Source: Ruminococcaceae bacterium UBA5406
GTDB lineage: Bacteria > Bacillota > Clostridia > Oscillospirales > Acutalibacteraceae
Assembly: GCA_002407675.1 (NCBI GenBank)
Contig: DHNW01000006.1
Location: 1-64,000, forward strand
Direction: 5' to 3'
Length of the DNA: 64,000 nt
Part shown: positions 16,981 to 25,685 of the stretch, in pieces
How positions within the stretch are numbered: the stretch's first letter is position 1
How the letters are laid out: every line of letters begins with the position of its first letter
Program-made: the position numbers and the translations under genes
The notes under the pieces: model-generated
What the model was told of the DNA's origin: nothing
The model's input: only the letters and a program-made list of their open reading frames with translations
Database searches by the model: none

Positions 16981-17073
16981 TTGAGCAAAATGACACGCAA
17001 AGAAATCTATGTGTCAGGAGTTGAATATGCGCATGGATTTTTAGCAGATAATTTTAAGGATGTGATCTTATAA
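16981..17073 (+). CDS. possible small ORF coupled to the methyltransferase
   Basis: A 27-30 codon frame (TTG 16981 or ATG 16990) encodes MTRKEIYVSGVEYAHGFL and 9 more residues; its stop overlaps the next start as TAATG. The ribosome binding site is weak. It may be a coupling leader or the last codons of a lost gene. Confidence 0.25.
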   Translation: MSKMTRKEIYVSGVEYAHGFLADNFKDVIL

Positions 17074-17819
17074 TGAGCTATACTGATATGAATTCTGAAA
17101 CGATCGACAGATGGATCGATCAAGGCTGGGAATGGGGCACTCCCATATCCCATGAGGCCTTCATAAAAGCAAAAAAGGGTAATTGGAATGTACTCTTAAC
17201 CCCTACAAGACCAGTCCCTAAGGAATGGTTCCCTGATCTTTGCCATTGTAAAATATTGGGCCTTGCGTCGGGCGGCGGCCAGCAAATGCCTATATTTTCG
17301 GCGCTTGGAGCAGAATGCACGGTTTTAGATTACTCACAAAAGCAAATTGGCAGCGAGATTGCCGTTGCAAAACGCGAAGGATATACGATCAATACAGTAA
17401 GGGCAGATATGACAAAACCGCTTCCCTTTAAAAATGACACGTTTGATTTTATCTTTCATCCTGTTTCGAACTGCTATATCGAAAATGTAATACCTGTATG
17501 GAAAGAATGTTACCGTGTTTTGAAAAAGGGCGGTATCCTTATGGCGGGCCTTGATAATGGGATTAACTTTATATTTGACGTAACAGAATCCAAACTTACC
17601 TTTTCCCTTCCCTTCAATCCATTAAAAGATCCGCAGTTAAAAGAAGCATTAGAGAAAACAGACGACGGTATTCAATTTTCCCACACGTTGGATGAACAAA
17701 TCCGGGGGCAGATACAGTCCGGTTTTTCCATAAAAGATCTGTACGAGGATTATAACGACTGCGGTCCCTTAAAAGAACATGGAGTTCCGACATTTTGGGC
17801 GACACTCGCCGTTAAATAA
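17073..17819 (+). CDS. class I SAM-dependent methyltransferase
   Basis: 248 residues. The SAM-binding loop is ILGLASGGGQQMP (residues ~66-78), followed by the acidic end of strand 2 in CTVLDYSQKQI, RADMTKPLPF and the post-II motif FDFIFHPVSNCYIENV. It belongs to the Methyltransf_11 group of Clostridia whose small-molecule substrates are mostly unknown. It is complete, unlike the methyltransferase remnant at 1411-1782. Start chosen at the TAATG overlap; a GGATG stretch lies about 15 bases upstream. Confidence 0.8.
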   Translation: MSYTDMNSETIDRWIDQGWEWGTPISHEAFIKAKKGNWNVLLTPTRPVPKEWFPDLCHCKILGLASGGGQQMPIFSALGAECTVLDYSQKQIGSEIAVAKREGYTINTVRADMTKPLPFKNDTFDFIFHPVSNCYIENVIPVWKECYRVLKKGGILMAGLDNGINFIFDVTESKLTFSLPFNPLKDPQLKEALEKTDDGIQFSHTLDEQIRGQIQSGFSIKDLYEDYNDCGPLKEHGVPTFWATLAVK

Positions 17820-17839
17820 CAATTTTATTATTTAGGTAC

Positions 17840-17882
17840 AACGAAAGGGATTCAAGCCATGATGGTTTGAATCCCTTTCGTT
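17840..17882. repeat. perfect palindrome related to the one at 15871
   Basis: AACGAAAGGGATTCAA and TTGAATCCCTTTCGTT pair perfectly around GCCATGATGGT. There is no T-run after it, so it is not a typical terminator for the methyltransferase, although it may still stop the convergent transcripts. Its core GGGATTCAAGCCAT...GGTTTGAATCCC closely resembles the palindrome behind tRNA-Leu. Confidence 0.7.
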
Positions 17883-17965
17883 ATGCTGCTCCAGACTCCC
17901 CGTCAAATCGGATACGGCTCACTCTGTACCCTCTGCTGACCGGCGGCATGATCAGTACCGGCGAA

Positions 17966-19339
17966 TCAACTGTGTACCGGAATTTCGACTGTTACCACAC
18001 CGCCTCCGGTCTCCGGCGAATTGGCAAGGCTAAGGGTGCCGCCATGCTGTTCTGCAACAGACTTTGCAATAAACAGACCCATCCCATAATGGACTTTGGA
18101 TGAACGGCTTTTATCTCCCCTGTAAAACTGCGCAGCAGCCTGCTTCAAATCCGCAGGGGAAAATCCTTTTCCGCTGTCGGTGATCTGAAAACGCAGCCGG
18201 CCGCGGATACCTTCGGCGGTAATTTGGATGATTCCAGTTTCAGGGGTATATTCCACCGCGTTGGACACAACGTTGATAACGGCGCGGCCTAACAAATCGG
18301 CGTCCGCTGTAAATACTGGCGGCAGATTAACCCGCCGGAATTGAATTTGAATCCGTTTGGTGGCAGCAAGGCCTTGTGCCTGTTCCGCTATATTTTTTAT
18401 AAACTGTTCCGCCTGTATTCTGACCGGGCGAATTGAATATCCGGATTCTGCCTTTGTAAAATCGATCAGTGTATTTAAGTATTGCTCCATCCGTTTTGTA
18501 TTTTTTAAAATATGAAGCACATATTCCCGCTGTTTCTCCGCCAGACTCGAATCACTGAGCAGCTCCGCGTTGCCCCGGATAATGGTAAGAGGTGTCCGGA
18601 TATCATGTGCCAGCGCGGAAGTCTGCTCCCGTTTGGTCTGCTCCAGTTTCCACTGCTTTTCCAGAGATTTGCTGAGCTCGGATTTCATGTCCGATATGGA
18701 CAGGAGGATACGGTTAAATTCCTTTATTCCGGAATGCCCGACTGTAAAATCGAGATCCTGCTCCCGGATTTTCTGGGTAGCTTCCAGCAAAGGATACAGA
18801 TGTTTTCTGAGCCTTTTAACAAATAATGTGATAACAATAAAGCACCCAACCAAACAGTTGACTGCAATCACACTGAAAAGAAGTTTATCCAAGGATGGAA
18901 AATATCGGCGCATCCATGCAACATTATAGGAAGAACCAATATGATAATGCAGAATGCAGAGGCCATCACTTCGCTTAACCACAAGGAAACAATCGTCCGG
19001 CGTTTCCGGTGTATAAGTTCTTTCCACATAATTGACCGCATTCTGAATCTCCTCTTTTGCCATGTTGCTCTGCAGGACTGTATGGGTCCGTGAAAGCAGA
19101 ACGTAGGTGCAGGACGCAGGGATCAGTCTGCTGTCGAACGGTTCGGCGGAAGCAATCGCTGAGCTTGCATTTTCTGCCTGTATTTCACTTGTGTTGGCAT
19201 AAGTAAACAGCCCAAAACGCGTTCCGGCGTCGAAAAGGGTGAAAGGAATTGCCACCGCAAGCACCAGCGCCAAAGCGGTAGCCAGCAGATATTGCAGAAA
19301 GATCAATCTCAGGGAGGATTCATGTCGCTTCACTGCCAT
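17966..19339 (-). CDS. sensor histidine kinase, lantibiotic-resistance type (CprK/SpaK-like)
   Basis: 457 residues from ATG 19339 (GGGGGAT upstream; an in-frame TTG at 19357 is a less likely start). Two membrane segments (LIFLQYLLATALALVLAVAI near the N-terminus and VIAVNCLVGCFIVITLF near residue ~165) flank an extracellular sensor domain of ~115 residues. HisKA has ALAHDIRTPLTIIRG with the phospho-accepting His; HATPase_c shows VSNAVEYTPE (N box), DSGKGFSPAD (G1) and YGMGLFIAK (G2). It overlaps the response regulator gene by 10 bases. The ABC transporter upstream suggests it senses lantibiotics or similar peptides. Confidence 0.85.
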   Translation of the reverse strand: MAVKRHESSLRLIFLQYLLATALALVLAVAIPFTLFDAGTRFGLFTYANTSEIQAENASSAIASAEPFDSRLIPASCTYVLLSRTHTVLQSNMAKEEIQNAVNYVERTYTPETPDDCFLVVKRSDGLCILHYHIGSSYNVAWMRRYFPSLDKLLFSVIAVNCLVGCFIVITLFVKRLRKHLYPLLEATQKIREQDLDFTVGHSGIKEFNRILLSISDMKSELSKSLEKQWKLEQTKREQTSALAHDIRTPLTIIRGNAELLSDSSLAEKQREYVLHILKNTKRMEQYLNTLIDFTKAESGYSIRPVRIQAEQFIKNIAEQAQGLAATKRIQIQFRRVNLPPVFTADADLLGRAVINVVSNAVEYTPETGIIQITAEGIRGRLRFQITDSGKGFSPADLKQAAAQFYRGDKSRSSKVHYGMGLFIAKSVAEQHGGTLSLANSPETGGGVVTVEIPVHS

Positions 19340-19989
19340 TTGTATCCGATCCCCCAAACGGTTATAATCGGAGAAAGGTCATAAACCGCCAGCTTCGCGC
19401 GGAGATTCTTAACATGAGCCGCAACCGTAGACGGGTCGCTCTCGCCATCATAGCCGAAAACGGCTTCATAAATCTGGCTTTTTGAAAAGACCTGTCCCCG
19501 GTTTCTGGCAAGGAATTCGCAGATTTCATATTCACTTTTCGTCAGGGTAATCACGTGATTGTCAACGCTTACTTCCTTCGCGGACAAATCAAACCGTGCG
19601 CCGGATGCGCAGAGGATGCTGTGCTTTTCCCGTTTTTCCCGGCGCAGGTGGGCATTTACTCTCGCCCGCAGTTCGCCCGTGCCAAAAGGTTTCGTGATAT
19701 AGTCGTCCGCGCCCAAATTCAGCCCATTCATAATATCCGTCTCCATTGTCTTTGCCGTAAGAAACAAAATGGGACAATCTACGACCGCCCGGATTTTCTT
19801 GCAGAACGAAAAGCCGTCGGTTCCCGGCATCATCACATCCAGCAGGATTAGGTCGTATTTTGCAAGGCAGTCAAAGTTTACCTGATTTGCTCCCAGCGCC
19901 GCGGTCACAAGATGGCGGTCTTTTTCCAGGGAATCTTTAATTAACGCAAGAATCTCTGGATCATCATCAACTGCCAGAATGTCGGCCAA
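19330..19989 (-). CDS. OmpR-family response regulator (CprR/SpaR-like)
   Basis: 219 residues from TTG 19989, chosen because AAGGGG lies 8 bases upstream; the ATG at 20016 has no site. Receiver domain: acidic pocket VDDD (8-10), phospho-Asp51 in LILLDVMMPGTDG, LTAK and ITKPF. A winged-helix DNA-binding domain fills the C-terminal half (ITLTKSEYEICEFLARNRG, SDPSTVAAHVKNLRAKL). It most likely activates the upstream ABC transporter genes. Confidence 0.87.
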   Translation of the reverse strand: MADILAVDDDPEILALIKDSLEKDRHLVTAALGANQVNFDCLAKYDLILLDVMMPGTDGFSFCKKIRAVVDCPILFLTAKTMETDIMNGLNLGADDYITKPFGTGELRARVNAHLRREKREKHSILCASGARFDLSAKEVSVDNHVITLTKSEYEICEFLARNRGQVFSKSQIYEAVFGYDGESDPSTVAAHVKNLRAKLAVYDLSPIITVWGIGYKWQ

Positions 19990-20078
19990 AAGGACCACCC
20001 CTTTTCGTGAAGCCAAAACTCAGTATAGACGAAAAGCGCATCGGAAGCAAGCATATACCAGCGTACTTCGGGACATTA

Positions 20079-20819
20079 TCAGTCGTAGGTTTTTCTCCCT
20101 TCCCAATTTCTGAACCAGAGAAGGCTTAAAACGAAGGCAATAATAGTTGCTGGTATTGCAATTATCAAACCCTTTTGTATTTCTGCGTACCCGAAGGGCT
20201 TCGCCGGATTAAGCCAGTTGTATACCAGATAATCACACAGCCGCGCGCTCCATGTGCACGGGAGATAGTACCACTTACCATCGCCGAGCCCTGTCAGTGC
20301 CAGAGCGGAAATTAGGCTTTCCACAATTCCGAGCCCTATGGTAGCGCCCCGTCCATACTGGAGACTGACAAACAGGTGCAGAATATAAAGGAAAACGCTC
20401 CCGGCTATCAACAAGCCTGCCGCTTTTAAATACATAAGGGAAGGAGCCGTTTTAAACCCGACCGCAAAAATGCCTATTGCAAGAGCAATTGAAAGGATTC
20501 CCATCAAAAGCATGACAATCAATTTGCTCGAATACGCTAGGGTACGTGATTTTATGCCGCACAGCATAGTTTGAAAACTGCCGGCCTGCCCTTCCTGCTC
20601 AATTGCTTTGCTGCACACAAGGCCGATAACCAGAGGGAAAGAAGCGCCGATCAATTCAAAATACCCGCTGATTTTTAAATCCGGTTTCCACGGGGATACG
20701 GAATAATAAACTAAAAACAGGGCCGCCGTCACTAAAGGAATCAGAATATGTATCCATAACATGGATGTGTGCTTGAATTTATAGCAGTCGGAACGAATAC
20801 AACGTATAAGAGTTGACAT
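20079..20819 (-). CDS. lantibiotic-immunity ABC permease (MutG/SpaG-like)
   Basis: 246 residues from ATG 20819; the longer frame to 20984 runs back into the preceding gene. Six hydrophobic segments, for example WIHILIPLVTAALFLVYYSV and LIIAIPATIIAFVLSLLWF, and the central KAIEQEGQAGSFQTML motif are typical of lantibiotic-immunity ABC-2 permeases of the G type. It starts 2 bases after its partner permease. Lantibiotics captured in the membrane would be expelled by this complex. Confidence 0.8.
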   Translation of the reverse strand: MSTLIRCIRSDCYKFKHTSMLWIHILIPLVTAALFLVYYSVSPWKPDLKISGYFELIGASFPLVIGLVCSKAIEQEGQAGSFQTMLCGIKSRTLAYSSKLIVMLLMGILSIALAIGIFAVGFKTAPSLMYLKAAGLLIAGSVFLYILHLFVSLQYGRGATIGLGIVESLISALALTGLGDGKWYYLPCTWSARLCDYLVYNWLNPAKPFGYAEIQKGLIIAIPATIIAFVLSLLWFRNWEGRKTYD

Positions 20820-20821
20820 TA

Positions 20822-21553
20822 TTATTTTACCTCCTGCTTTGAGAACCAGTTTGCAGTTACAGTTAGCAACACCGCAAATAGAGCTATGGAAAGAGTAATT
20901 CCAATCGGAACAACGCCTGGATTTAATAAAGCATCGCCATGAAGAGCTGGATTGCCATTTGGAAGGATTCCCAGTACCGGGCACATTAGCCGTGTTGCCC
21001 AGCTATAAGGACAAATCCACCAAAAGGATTTGGTAACCGCAAAAAAGCACAAAGCAGTTCCAGCCCCAAAATTGATGAGAACAGCCGAAAGTAGTCCGAA
21101 CTTCTTTGCAAGAAACAGACAAAGCGGAACCTGCCAAAGAGAGGTGACAATCAGCAGAAGCGTAGCAGTTATCATTTGAGAAATTGTTATATTCGAGCTA
21201 GTGCAGTAAAAAAGCTTTCCCAAGATAATACCGGCTAAATGAACGATATTGGCGATGGAAACATAGATTTCAATCAGCAAAACCTTTGAAATCCACGTTT
21301 TTCTTAAATTAACCGGCAGGGCAAAAACGGCCCTATAACGCAGTTTCTTTTCTTCGTTCTGGTTGACGAGCGCTGTGAGTAGGGTGACAAAGCCTAAAAA
21401 AGTTAAGGCATACCACCAGTTGTAGCCATTTACGACAAAATATTTTCCTTCAATAAGTGAAAGCAGTACTATACAAACCGGCGCAAGAACGACCAGTTTT
21501 TTTGCAAAGGTTCCCTTGCATTTCAGATTTTCTGCTTTGATATAATTCAGCAT
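20822..21553 (-). CDS. lantibiotic-immunity ABC permease (MutE/SpaE-like)
   Basis: 243 residues from ATG 21553 (MLNYIKAENLKCKGTF), one base after the ATPase stop. About six membrane segments. The start YIKAENLKCKGTFAKKL and the motif LVNQNEEKKLRYRAVFALP are typical of E-type immunity permeases. It works with the G-type permease and the ATPase on either side. No lantibiotic precursor or modification gene is present in the window, so this is resistance rather than producer self-immunity as far as can be seen. Confidence 0.82.
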   Translation of the reverse strand: MLNYIKAENLKCKGTFAKKLVVLAPVCIVLLSLIEGKYFVVNGYNWWYALTFLGFVTLLTALVNQNEEKKLRYRAVFALPVNLRKTWISKVLLIEIYVSIANIVHLAGIILGKLFYCTSSNITISQMITATLLLIVTSLWQVPLCLFLAKKFGLLSAVLINFGAGTALCFFAVTKSFWWICPYSWATRLMCPVLGILPNGNPALHGDALLNPGVVPIGITLSIALFAVLLTVTANWFSKQEVK

Positions 21554-21554
21554 T

Positions 21555-22262
21555 TCAGGCACCCGCCTTTTTGCTTTTTGAGACGACTTCCATAAAGAGC
21601 GATTCCAGATTTTCGCCGGGGTTGATTTGAGCTTCATATCCAAGAATACCGTTGCTGATAATTCCGATATGGTCGGCGATCAGCTCGACTTCGGATAAAA
21701 TATGGCTGGAAAGGATCACCGTAATACCCTTCTCTGGGAACGAACGAATCAGGCCCCGCAGCTCCTGAATACCGATTGGATCCAGCCCGTTTGTGGGTTC
21801 ATCCAGAATCAGCAGCTTTGGATGATTGAGAAGCGCAATGGCAATGCCAAGGCGCTGTTTCATCCCCATGGAAAACTGACCGGCCCGCTTTTTACCGGTA
21901 TTCGTCAAATCCACCGTTTGCAGCACCTCGCCGATTCTGGAATCAGGCAGCCCCAAAAGGAGAGTGCGCACTTTGAGATTTTCCCTCGCGGACAGATTTT
22001 CATACAGCGGAGGCGATTCGATAAGGGCGCCGATATCATTCAAATCATTTCGGCCCCACGGATGTCCCTCAAACAGGATTTCACCGGACGTTTTGTGGAG
22101 CATCCCGGTAATCATCTTGAGGGTTGTGGATTTGCCGGCTCCGTTCGGCCCAAGTAAGCCGTAAACTGAGTTTTTCTGAATGGAAATGGAAACATTGTTT
22201 ACAGCACGCTGCTTTTGAAAGACCTTGCAAAGGTTTTTTGTCTGCAAAATATAATTGGCCAT
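21555..22262 (-). CDS. lantibiotic-immunity ABC ATPase (BcrA/SpaF-like)
   Basis: 235 residues. Walker A GLLGPNGAGKSTT (~35-47), Q-loop near ALIESPPLYENLSA, signature FSMGMKQRLGIA, Walker B LLILDEPTNGLDP and the H-loop SSHIL. The degenerate signature (SMGM instead of SGGQ) and the overall sequence match the bacitracin/lantibiotic protection subfamily (BcrA, SpaF, MutF, CprA). It is the first gene of the five-gene transporter and two-component unit, all reading leftward. Confidence 0.9.
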   Translation of the reverse strand: MANYILQTKNLCKVFQKQRAVNNVSISIQKNSVYGLLGPNGAGKSTTLKMITGMLHKTSGEILFEGHPWGRNDLNDIGALIESPPLYENLSARENLKVRTLLLGLPDSRIGEVLQTVDLTNTGKKRAGQFSMGMKQRLGIAIALLNHPKLLILDEPTNGLDPIGIQELRGLIRSFPEKGITVILSSHILSEVELIADHIGIISNGILGYEAQINPGENLESLFMEVVSKSKKAGA

Positions 22263-22427
22263 ACTTCATCATCCTTTTCTGAAGATCATGGCCAATCGTA
22301 TACCTTAATTTCGAAGATTCTATAAAGATTTGAAAGATAAGTGTAAGGTTTTTATGGGTGCAAATATAAACCTGATGCGGAGAATCCAAAGCACTGTAGG
22401 TTAAGACTGCAAATGAATTTTTATTTC

Positions 22428-23138
22428 TTACCTTTTTAGCAGCTTGCACTGACTGTTCCGTTTTGTTATCAGGCGGACGATCTCATCGGCTGTTTCGGCT
22501 GCGGCTTTGTGGTCGCTTGCGTTTACGGCCGTTTTTAATGAATTGAACTGGAGCGTGATCCGCGACTCCGTATCCATCAGCGCTTCACTGGACATTGGAT
22601 CACTGTAACGGACAGCCTCAAAAACCTTTTTGACGATCGCTTTTATCTCGTTGGTCTGTGCTTCTTCCATTAGATTTTTTGTGTCTGCTGCCAGCGATTT
22701 TATGAAAAAAGCCCCCGACTGAACAGATTTTTCACGTTCTCCAACGAATTGGGCTGCCGCCCTCGCCGCAATAACGCTGACTGCGCAAAACGCAAGGCTC
22801 AGGACGCAAACCACAATTCCCACCCAGTAAGGGATATAGGGAATTGTCATACAAAGCGCTCCCGCAGCCAGGCTGGCCACAAGTCCGCCATAGCTGATGC
22901 TGACAGCCGGCAGATTCAGGAATGCCTTTTCCTTCGTATCAGACCGAAAAAACAGAGCATTGCAAATGAACTGGCCAACGAAAGAAACCAGAATAAAGAA
23001 ATATCCGATCCAAAACGATCCGCCGAATCCGGCGGATTTCGTATTTGGCACAGCAAATACAATAAGATGAAATGCGGCAAAGGCAATGAGCCAGATTATT
23101 CCGTAATATTTGAATTTTGCTTTCAATTTTCCGTCCAC
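22428..23138 (-). CDS. unknown four-helix membrane protein
   Basis: 236 residues from GTG 23138 with GGAGGAG upstream. Four hydrophobic segments occupy residues ~14-135 (IIWLIAFAAFHLIVFAV, GYFFILVSFVGQFICNALFF, SISYGGLVASLAAGALCM and VGIVVCVLSLAFCAVSVIAA). The C-terminal ~100 residues are helical and charged, probably cytoplasmic. I do not recognise a named family; similar proteins occur next to zinc-ribbon proteins in Clostridia, which fits the zinc-ribbon fragment 12 bases upstream. Confidence 0.6.
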   Translation of the reverse strand: MDGKLKAKFKYYGIIWLIAFAAFHLIVFAVPNTKSAGFGGSFWIGYFFILVSFVGQFICNALFFRSDTKEKAFLNLPAVSISYGGLVASLAAGALCMTIPYIPYWVGIVVCVLSLAFCAVSVIAARAAAQFVGEREKSVQSGAFFIKSLAADTKNLMEEAQTNEIKAIVKKVFEAVRYSDPMSSEALMDTESRITLQFNSLKTAVNASDHKAAAETADEIVRLITKRNSQCKLLKR

Positions 23139-23150
23139 TGAAACTCCTCC

Positions 23151-23435
23151 TTAAATTTTTTCCCCGCATTCCGGGCAGAATTTTGTACCGCCGGGCAGCT
23201 CTTTTCCGCATTTCGGGCAGATTACGGTAAGCTGATATCCACATTCAGAACAGAATTTTCCTTTGGGAACCCTCTTCCCACACTGGGGGCACAGCACCAT
23301 TTGATCTGACTGCTCCGGTGCCGAGACAGCTTTTTCTCCACAGTTCAAGCAGAACTTTGCCCCCGCGGGGAGAACTGCTCCACTCGTTTTTGACCCAGAC
23401 GGCATTGAAATATTCCGCTTTGGTGCCAAGCACAA
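23151..23435 (-). pseudogene. zinc-ribbon protein fragment
   Basis: From about 23375 down to 23151 this frame encodes four paired-cysteine ribbons (FCLNCGEK, LCPQCGKR, FCSECGYQ, ICPKCGKE and FCPECGEKI). Its true 5' part is missing: the sequence upstream of 23375 belongs to a TIR-domain gene in another frame. Such ribbon arrays occur at the ends of SPFH/virion-core-like and TIR proteins in Clostridia. It could still be translated from an internal start but lacks a good one. Confidence 0.6.
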
Positions 23436-24654
23436 TCATAACCTTTGCACTGTTCAGTGCGGAAAATATGTATGGCTCATACGCCGTTCCGAGCTTGTCT
23501 TCCAAAGTGATCCGGGAAAAAAACACCTTGAAGCCTTCGTTCGTCAATCCATAGTACAAGTCAGTAGCAAGGACGCTGTCCGGCGTTCTTTGCCCGTTCT
23601 CATCATTTTCCTTGTAGCAGATGAACACATCGAAGGGTTCCTCACTGTTGGATATTGTTAAAATATTCTGCTGGATTTTGTCATTGGCTTCCGCCTCTGC
23701 CATATACACTTTTTTCTGCTCTTCATCGGCGTAACTGAGCGCGGACTTAAAATTCTCATCCATAAAAACGGAGGTAAACTGCGTGCGGTTGATGGTCGGC
23801 ACACGCTTCTGGGTTGCGGGATCTTCCACATATTCCACGCCGTAGCGGCACAGTACAATGGACCAATACGCTTCCGAATCGGTCTGATCTTCATTCAGTA
23901 TCTGCTCATAAATGGACATGGCTTTATCGTAATCATTGTTTCTGCGGAAATGATTGGCACGGTTATAAAGGTTTGCGCGCTTTTCATCGTCCAGTTTTGG
24001 GTTCGTCCTGTTTTTCAGAATTCTTTCCTGTAAAAGGGAAAGGGCTGCATCGCACATAAGCGGAATATCAATATGGAATGTCGTCAGCGGAGGTGAAACA
24101 TATTTGGAAATATTTAAATTACCTATACTGAAGAAAGCTACCCTACTGGGAATGTTCCACCCTGCTTCATGAAATGCCTGAAAAGCACCGATGGCAAGTG
24201 TGTCACTGGATACACAGAAAGCCGACGGCATTTCGTTGCCAAGTCTTTTGATCGCCTCCAATGCTAAACGATACCCTTCTTTTACAGTTAATGTATCCGT
24301 AGTGAAAATATTTTTTTCATTCAGCATACCATAATACTTGGCGCTTTCCCGGAAAGACCATTCGCGAACATCCATTAAAGGTTTTCCAGAATAAATATCA
24401 AAATCGGTTTCACCCATAAAGCCGAGGCTTTTATATCCATGTTTAACAAAATAGTCTACAATTTGTGTCACAATGGAATCATAATTCGGACGAACCGAAT
24501 CAAAACAGCTGTCATCAGGGGAAGTTCCGATAAAAATGCCGTTTGCTGACAAGCTTTTCAGAAAATTGATTTCGCTGATATTGTTCCACCCGATTACAAA
24601 AAATGCATTTATGCCTTTTTCTATTGACTCCAAACCGTCTGATTTTTTGTACAA
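23245..24654 (-). pseudogene. chimeric ORF: LacI sensor-domain remnant joined to TPR-TIR fragment
   Basis: This 469-codon open frame is made of two unrelated parts. Residues 1-~218 (24654 to ~24000) are the effector-binding part of a LacI-family regulator (DYFVKHGYKSLGFMG, PSAFCVSSDTLAIGAFQAF, PPLTTFHID). Residues ~219-428 (~23995 to ~23372) are the TPR and TIR portion of a Clostridial TIR protein (KRANLYNRANHF, PFDVFICYKENDENG, KLGTAYEPYIFSALNSAKV, NAVWVKNEWS). The end of the TIR domain is missing and the last ~40 residues are an out-of-frame reading of a zinc-ribbon gene. An in-frame stop cuts it from the rest of the LacI gene. I regard it as decay, not a designed fusion. Confidence 0.65.
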
Positions 24655-24820
24655 TTAAAGCTTTATATTCCGCTGATCAGCCTGCCTGATTAGCTCGGTC
24701 TGAATGCTCTGCAGATAGACGTCCTGAAGTTCTTCCTGATTTTTAGGCCAATACAGCAACGCCACATCGTCAATCGGCGGGCTGACCTTTTTTTTCTGAT
24801 AGCCTAATTCTTTGGCAATA
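24655..24820 (-). pseudogene. LacI regulator remnant, linker region ending in a nonsense codon
   Basis: Reading leftward from ~24820 the frame gives IAKELGYQKKKVSPP and then LLYWPKNQEELQDVYLQS, the hinge and first sensor strand of a LacI-type regulator, and ends with TAA at 24657-24655. The frame continues directly into the sensor domain described in the neighbouring entry. The helix-turn-helix part upstream is gone, replaced by a GH53 fragment on the other strand. Confidence 0.65.
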
Positions 24821-25277
24821 CCACAAGGATGTGATCGTTACGGAAACTGCATATGGATTTACAACCGATAGCAACGGAGACAACACGATTTTCACCCGGG
24901 AATTGTGTAAAGATGTTCCGTATCCTCCGTCTCCGAAAGGGCAAAAAAATTTTCTGCAGGATTTGTCTGCCAGGTTGAGGTACGTCAAAAATAACCGCGG
25001 AAAAGGGTTCTTTTACTGGGAACCGGAGTGGATTCCGGCCCGGGGGGTAAGCTGGGTCACATACAGCGAATATGTTTTGACTTCAGTGTTTTTACAGTCA
25101 CCGCAAAAATTTACGCTTGCGCTCGGTCTTCAATCTTTTATCACAAATCAATTTGCAGCCCATTGGACTTTGTTTGCAGCAGCATCGGTTCTGGCATCTC
25201 TTCCCATCATGATCCTGTTTATGGCATTGCAGAAGTTTATTCAAAGCGGCTTAACAGCTGGCGGAGTAAAGGAATAG
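24820..25277 (+). pseudogene. chimeric remnant: GH53 galactanase fragment joined to MalG-type permease C-terminus
   Basis: Codons from ~24820 to ~25055 encode YHKDVIVTETAYGFT and GKGFFYWEPEWIPARGVSW, the catalytic end of a GH53 endo-beta-1,4-galactanase (Glu of VTETAY and the WEP motif). From ~25058 to the stop the frame encodes the last part of a sugar ABC permease (SPQKFTLALGLQSF, ASVLASLPIMILFMALQKF, GLTAGGVKE). The join is in frame. With the LacI remnant next door these look like leftovers of a galactan-utilisation locus. Confidence 0.7.
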
Positions 25278-25685
25278 GAATTTACTGTCTTTTTCGTTCA
25301 CGAACATTTTCGCACAGGGAACCCGCCCAGAGAACAGGATAACGGGCACCTTCTTGTGGCATTTTTAACTTAAGCCATTGGGTACATCTCCTTCATGAAT
25401 GTCTTCAGCTCCATTCATTTAATCAGAGACCCAATGGCTTTTCTATGCTTTCACGGAATCGTAACATTATTATACTCTATTGTTAATTATTGTTTAAAAT
25501 TTGCCTGCTTCTATTTAAAAATTCCCTTCTATGTCAAAAATATTTAATTTTTCTCAAAATTAAAGTTAATATGCGTTGAATTAAAGTATTTATGGGAAGT
25601 ACAATCAAGTTAAAAGAAAAAGGGTCACACAAAATATTACTTCTGAAAAATTTACCAAGAAACAGATGAATTCGGAGGAACCAGG
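25278..25685. other. intergenic gap with nested inverted repeat
   Basis: No gene is seen. A 12-bp perfect inverted repeat (AAGCCATTGGGT 25372-25383 and ACCCAATGGCTT 25429-25440) encloses a second one (ATGAATG 25395-25401, CATTCAT 25412-25418). The structure may be a terminator (TTTTCT follows on the plus strand) or a structured RNA. The rest, to the DUF1861 start, is AT-rich; no confident promoter was identified. Confidence 0.5.

Noticed and set aside
17840..17882. Rho-independent terminator of the methyltransferase gene
   Set aside because: The stem is strong, but no T-run follows on the plus strand; listed as a repeat instead.
20079..22262. Lantibiotic biosynthesis cluster
   Set aside because: No precursor peptide, LanB/C/M or processing protease is present; only immunity-type genes are seen.
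23245..24654. Functional novel LacI-TIR fusion protein
   Set aside because: The LacI part lacks its DNA-binding domain because of a stop and a deletion, and the TIR part is truncated; decay is the simpler reading.
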